Shown here in pieces: positions 62,416-64,000 of a stretch of 64,000 nucleotides of DNA. The first letter of the stretch is position 1, and each line of letters opens with the position of its first letter. The notes below the pieces were generated by a model. That model ran no database searches. It worked only from the letters and a program-made list of their open reading frames with translations, and was not told where the DNA came from. The stretch covers positions 18,963-82,962 of the forward strand of contig JAGQWR010000039.1 in NCBI GenBank assembly GCA_020437105.1, in the 5' to 3' direction. This stretch comes from Saprospiraceae bacterium (lineage in GTDB: Bacteria; Bacteroidota; Bacteroidia; Chitinophagales; Saprospiraceae). Both the position numbers and the translations under genes were made by a program.

Positions 62416-63501
62416 TTGAAGAAGCTCGACAGCTATATCATTCGAAAATTTATTAGTGCCTTCTTTTTTGTTGCACTGCTGTTTACTCTAATTTCAGTAG
62501 TAGTTGATTTTTCAGACAAAGTAGAAGAGTTCATTGATGAGCCTGTAACGGTTTATCAGGTATTAGTGAGCTATTATTTCAACTTTACGCTCTGGATCAA
62601 TGGGCTGCTCTGGCCCTTGTATGTGCTGATCGCTGTCATTTTTTTTACATCGAGAATGGCATACAATTCAGAGATCATCTCCATTTTAGGAGCAGGTGTC
62701 AGCTTTCGCCGAATGATGGTTCCCTATATGGGTGCCGCACTCTTATTAATGGGCATTCACTTTGTCGGCAATCATTTTATCATTCCGAAAGGAAATAAAT
62801 CTAAACTTGAATTCGAACGGGCCTATATCTGGCAGGAAAGCGATCGTGGAAAAGTAGAACACGTCAACATGTTTATCGGTCCAAACGATAAAATTTATGT
62901 CCGATATTTCCGAAAAAAGGATAGTACTGCTGTTGATTTTCAAATCGACCATTTCGAGCGCAATAAGCTCGTCGCCATTGTAAAGGCCAAAACAGCTATC
63001 TGGCAAGGCTATCCCAACAACTGGAAACTCAAGAATTACGAAATCCGCACCTTTGATGGCATGGATGAAACCCTGGTGGTAGGGGCAAATGAACCACTCG
63101 ATACCATGTTTAACCTCACGCCGGAAGATTTTGTGAAGTACAACAACCAAAAAGAAATGATGACCACGCCCGAACTTCGAACCTATATCAAGGAAGAAGC
63201 CCAACGGGGGGTAAACAATACCCTGGTTTATCAAATCGAAATTGATCGAAGGACAGCTGATCCGTTCACGATCCTTATCCTCACCCTGATCGGAGTGGCC
63301 ATTGCTTCCAGGAAAGTACGTGGTGGTATGGGACTCCATTTGGCTATCGGTATCGCCCTCGGTGCAATCTATATTTTCTTGTCCCGCTTTTCGATCACTT
63401 TTGCTACAAGTGAAGCAATTCCGCCCTTGCTTGGCGTCTGGCTTCCAAATATTGTTTTTGGCGTCATTGCCATCTATTTGTTGGCACGCGCTCAAAAATA
63501 G
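62416..63501 (+). CDS. LptF/LptG family permease (LPS export)
   Basis: 361 residues with the YjgP/YjgQ layout: three transmembrane helices at the N-terminal side (ISAFFFVALLFTLISVVVDF, LWPLYVLIAVIFFTS, MMVPYMGAALLLMGIHFV), a periplasmic beta-jellyroll-like region (about 120-260) and three more at the C-terminus (FTILILTLIGVAIASRKVRGGMGLHLAIGIALGAIYIFL...). With LptB and the Lpt bridge it extracts lipopolysaccharide from the inner membrane. F versus G cannot be decided from sequence alone. The start codon is TTG, which gives the expected LKKLDSYIIRKF terminus. It is 39 nt downstream of tgt. Confidence 0.92.
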   Translation: MKKLDSYIIRKFISAFFFVALLFTLISVVVDFSDKVEEFIDEPVTVYQVLVSYYFNFTLWINGLLWPLYVLIAVIFFTSRMAYNSEIISILGAGVSFRRMMVPYMGAALLLMGIHFVGNHFIIPKGNKSKLEFERAYIWQESDRGKVEHVNMFIGPNDKIYVRYFRKKDSTAVDFQIDHFERNKLVAIVKAKTAIWQGYPNNWKLKNYEIRTFDGMDETLVVGANEPLDTMFNLTPEDFVKYNNQKEMMTTPELRTYIKEEAQRGVNNTLVYQIEIDRRTADPFTILILTLIGVAIASRKVRGGMGLHLAIGIALGAIYIFLSRFSITFATSEAIPPLLGVWLPNIVFGVIAIYLLARAQK

Positions 63502-63729
63502 TCTTCCACAAAACCATTCAATTTACCTCTAAACCAGGCTCTTTTCACCCAAAAGGCGGGTAATCACTCGTTTTTTTATCTTTATTTTCAATTTTTATTG
63601 AAAATTAGAAAATTTATATTTTCAAACCATTTATACTCTAATTACTTACTAATCAATATATTAATTAATGTACGTACTTGTATTTTAGTTCACAAAATCA
63701 TACCTTATAGAATAACAATCAAAATCAAC
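63502..63729. other. AT-rich spacer before the last ECF sigma gene
   Basis: Very AT-rich (63580-63720), containing an imperfect TTTTCAAT/ATTGAAAA inverted repeat near 63588-63605 that could weakly terminate the preceding operon. No gene seen. Confidence 0.45.
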
Positions 63730-63760
63730 TTGTTAATTGTTTAACAAAACAGTATCTTTG
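63730..63760 (+). promoter_or_regulatory. Strong promoter of the terminal ECF sigma factor gene
   Basis: TTG (63730-63732), 20-nt spacer, TATCTTTG (63753-63760): a full Bacteroidota consensus. Transcription would start near 63767, 29 nt before the ATG. Confidence 0.75.
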
Positions 63761-63770
63761 GTTAAACAAT
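63730..63770. promoter_or_regulatory. Overlapping inverted repeats, candidate operator
   Basis: ATTGTTTAAC (63736-63745) and GTTAAACAAT (63761-63770) form a perfect 10-bp inverted repeat whose 15-nt centre holds the -7 element. A second one, TTGTTAA (63730-63736)/TTAACAA (63741-63747), covers the -33 TTG. A repressor bound here would block the promoter. Confidence 0.5.
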
Positions 63771-63795
63771 TTAATAAAACTCAAACAATAGCAAT

Positions 63796-64000
63796 ATGTC
63801 AGCCTTAGAGTTCAATAACCAGTTCGATAAACTTTCGTCCGTACTCCAGGCCTTTGCATACAACCTGACAAAGAACTCGGAGGACGCCAAAGATCTTTAC
63901 CAGGAAACAGCTTTCCGGGCCATGACCAATCGGGATAAGTTTCGGCCGGGAACAAATTTGAAAGCATGGCTTTTTACCATCATGAAGAATATCTTCATCA
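63796..64000 (+). CDS. ECF sigma factor (N-terminal 68 residues, cut by window edge)
   Basis: Reads MSALEFNNQFDKLSSVLQAF, then AYNLTKNSEDAKDLYQETAF and RAMTNRDKFRPGTNLKAWLF, then TIMKNIFI. This is sigma region 2 of a sigma-70 family ECF factor, with the core-binding helix (DAKDLYQETAFRA) and the KAWLFTIMKNIFI segment. The C-terminal region 4 lies outside. It is a different paralogue from the one at 3909-4481. The strong promoter and inverted repeats upstream suggest regulated, possibly autoregulated, expression. Start: the ATG is 29 nt from the predicted transcription start. Confidence 0.9.
   Translation, partial: MSALEFNNQFDKLSSVLQAFAYNLTKNSEDAKDLYQETAFRAMTNRDKFRPGTNLKAWLFTIMKNIFI

Overview
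The window comes from a member of the Bacteroidota, most likely the Saprospiria (Lewinella/Haliscomenobacter-like lineages). The evidence is: type IX secretion (T9SS) sorting domains of both type A (giant HYR-repeat protein, 23451-32024) and type B/gliding-associated (52371-54101); a GLPGLI-family protein paired with an outer-membrane beta-barrel receptor; a hybrid kinase with a two-component-regulator propeller; promoters of the Bacteroidota form TTG-N17-23-TAnnTTTG; no obvious Shine-Dalgarno sites; and fused IcmF. The taxon is inferred, since there is no rRNA gene in the window. The region is mostly ordinary chromosome with no prophage, CRISPR array or intact insertion sequence.

Left part (1-17.9 kb). 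A minus-strand run holds an M28 peptidase, hpt and an inositol-monophosphatase-family gene cut by the window edge. Next come an ECF sigma factor / membrane anti-sigma-like / Spy-like periplasmic protein operon, an O-antigen-ligase-like protein, and the core operon rimP-nusA-infB with rpoN upstream. The rimP operon has a good promoter, followed at once by a strong hairpin that also overlaps the apparent rimP ATG. A plus-strand promoter and terminator 75 bp apart at 2.7 kb suggest a small RNA. An aminopeptidase P and the fused isobutyryl-CoA mutase IcmF follow.

Middle part (17.9-42.2 kb). A predicted exported protein is translationally coupled to a small protein with a PD-(D/E)XK-like motif. 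Then come a membrane-anchored patatin-like hydrolase, a TlpA-type thioredoxin, and the 2857-residue T9SS protein with eight tandem modules of about 79 residues plus dockerin-like and cohesin-like segments. An ArsR-type regulator diverges from a di-haem cytochrome c peroxidase lipoprotein; NDH-2 and an MFS exporter form an operon. A hybrid histidine kinase, a separate Hpt protein and a convergent OmpR-type regulator could form a complete phosphorelay.

Right part (42.2-64 kb). A GLPGLI protein plus outer-membrane receptor operon diverges from an OmpR-type two-component system. The spacer carries three helically phased AGGTTAA repeats and a palindrome cluster. A more variable stretch follows (degenerate GTGAGT repeats, Sel1-repeat lipoprotein, PapA/condensation-type acyltransferase), ending at a tRNA-Cys whose 3' end and terminator are duplicated 171 bp downstream around a long inverted repeat. 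After a lipoprotein/T9SS-type-B pair come secA, deoC, a SPOR-domain protein, rodA, tgt (without the usual zinc cysteines) and an LptF/LptG permease. The last gene is the start of another ECF sigma factor, with a textbook promoter embedded in overlapping inverted repeats. Several genes, including the hybrid kinase, tgt and lptF-like genes, begin with TTG.
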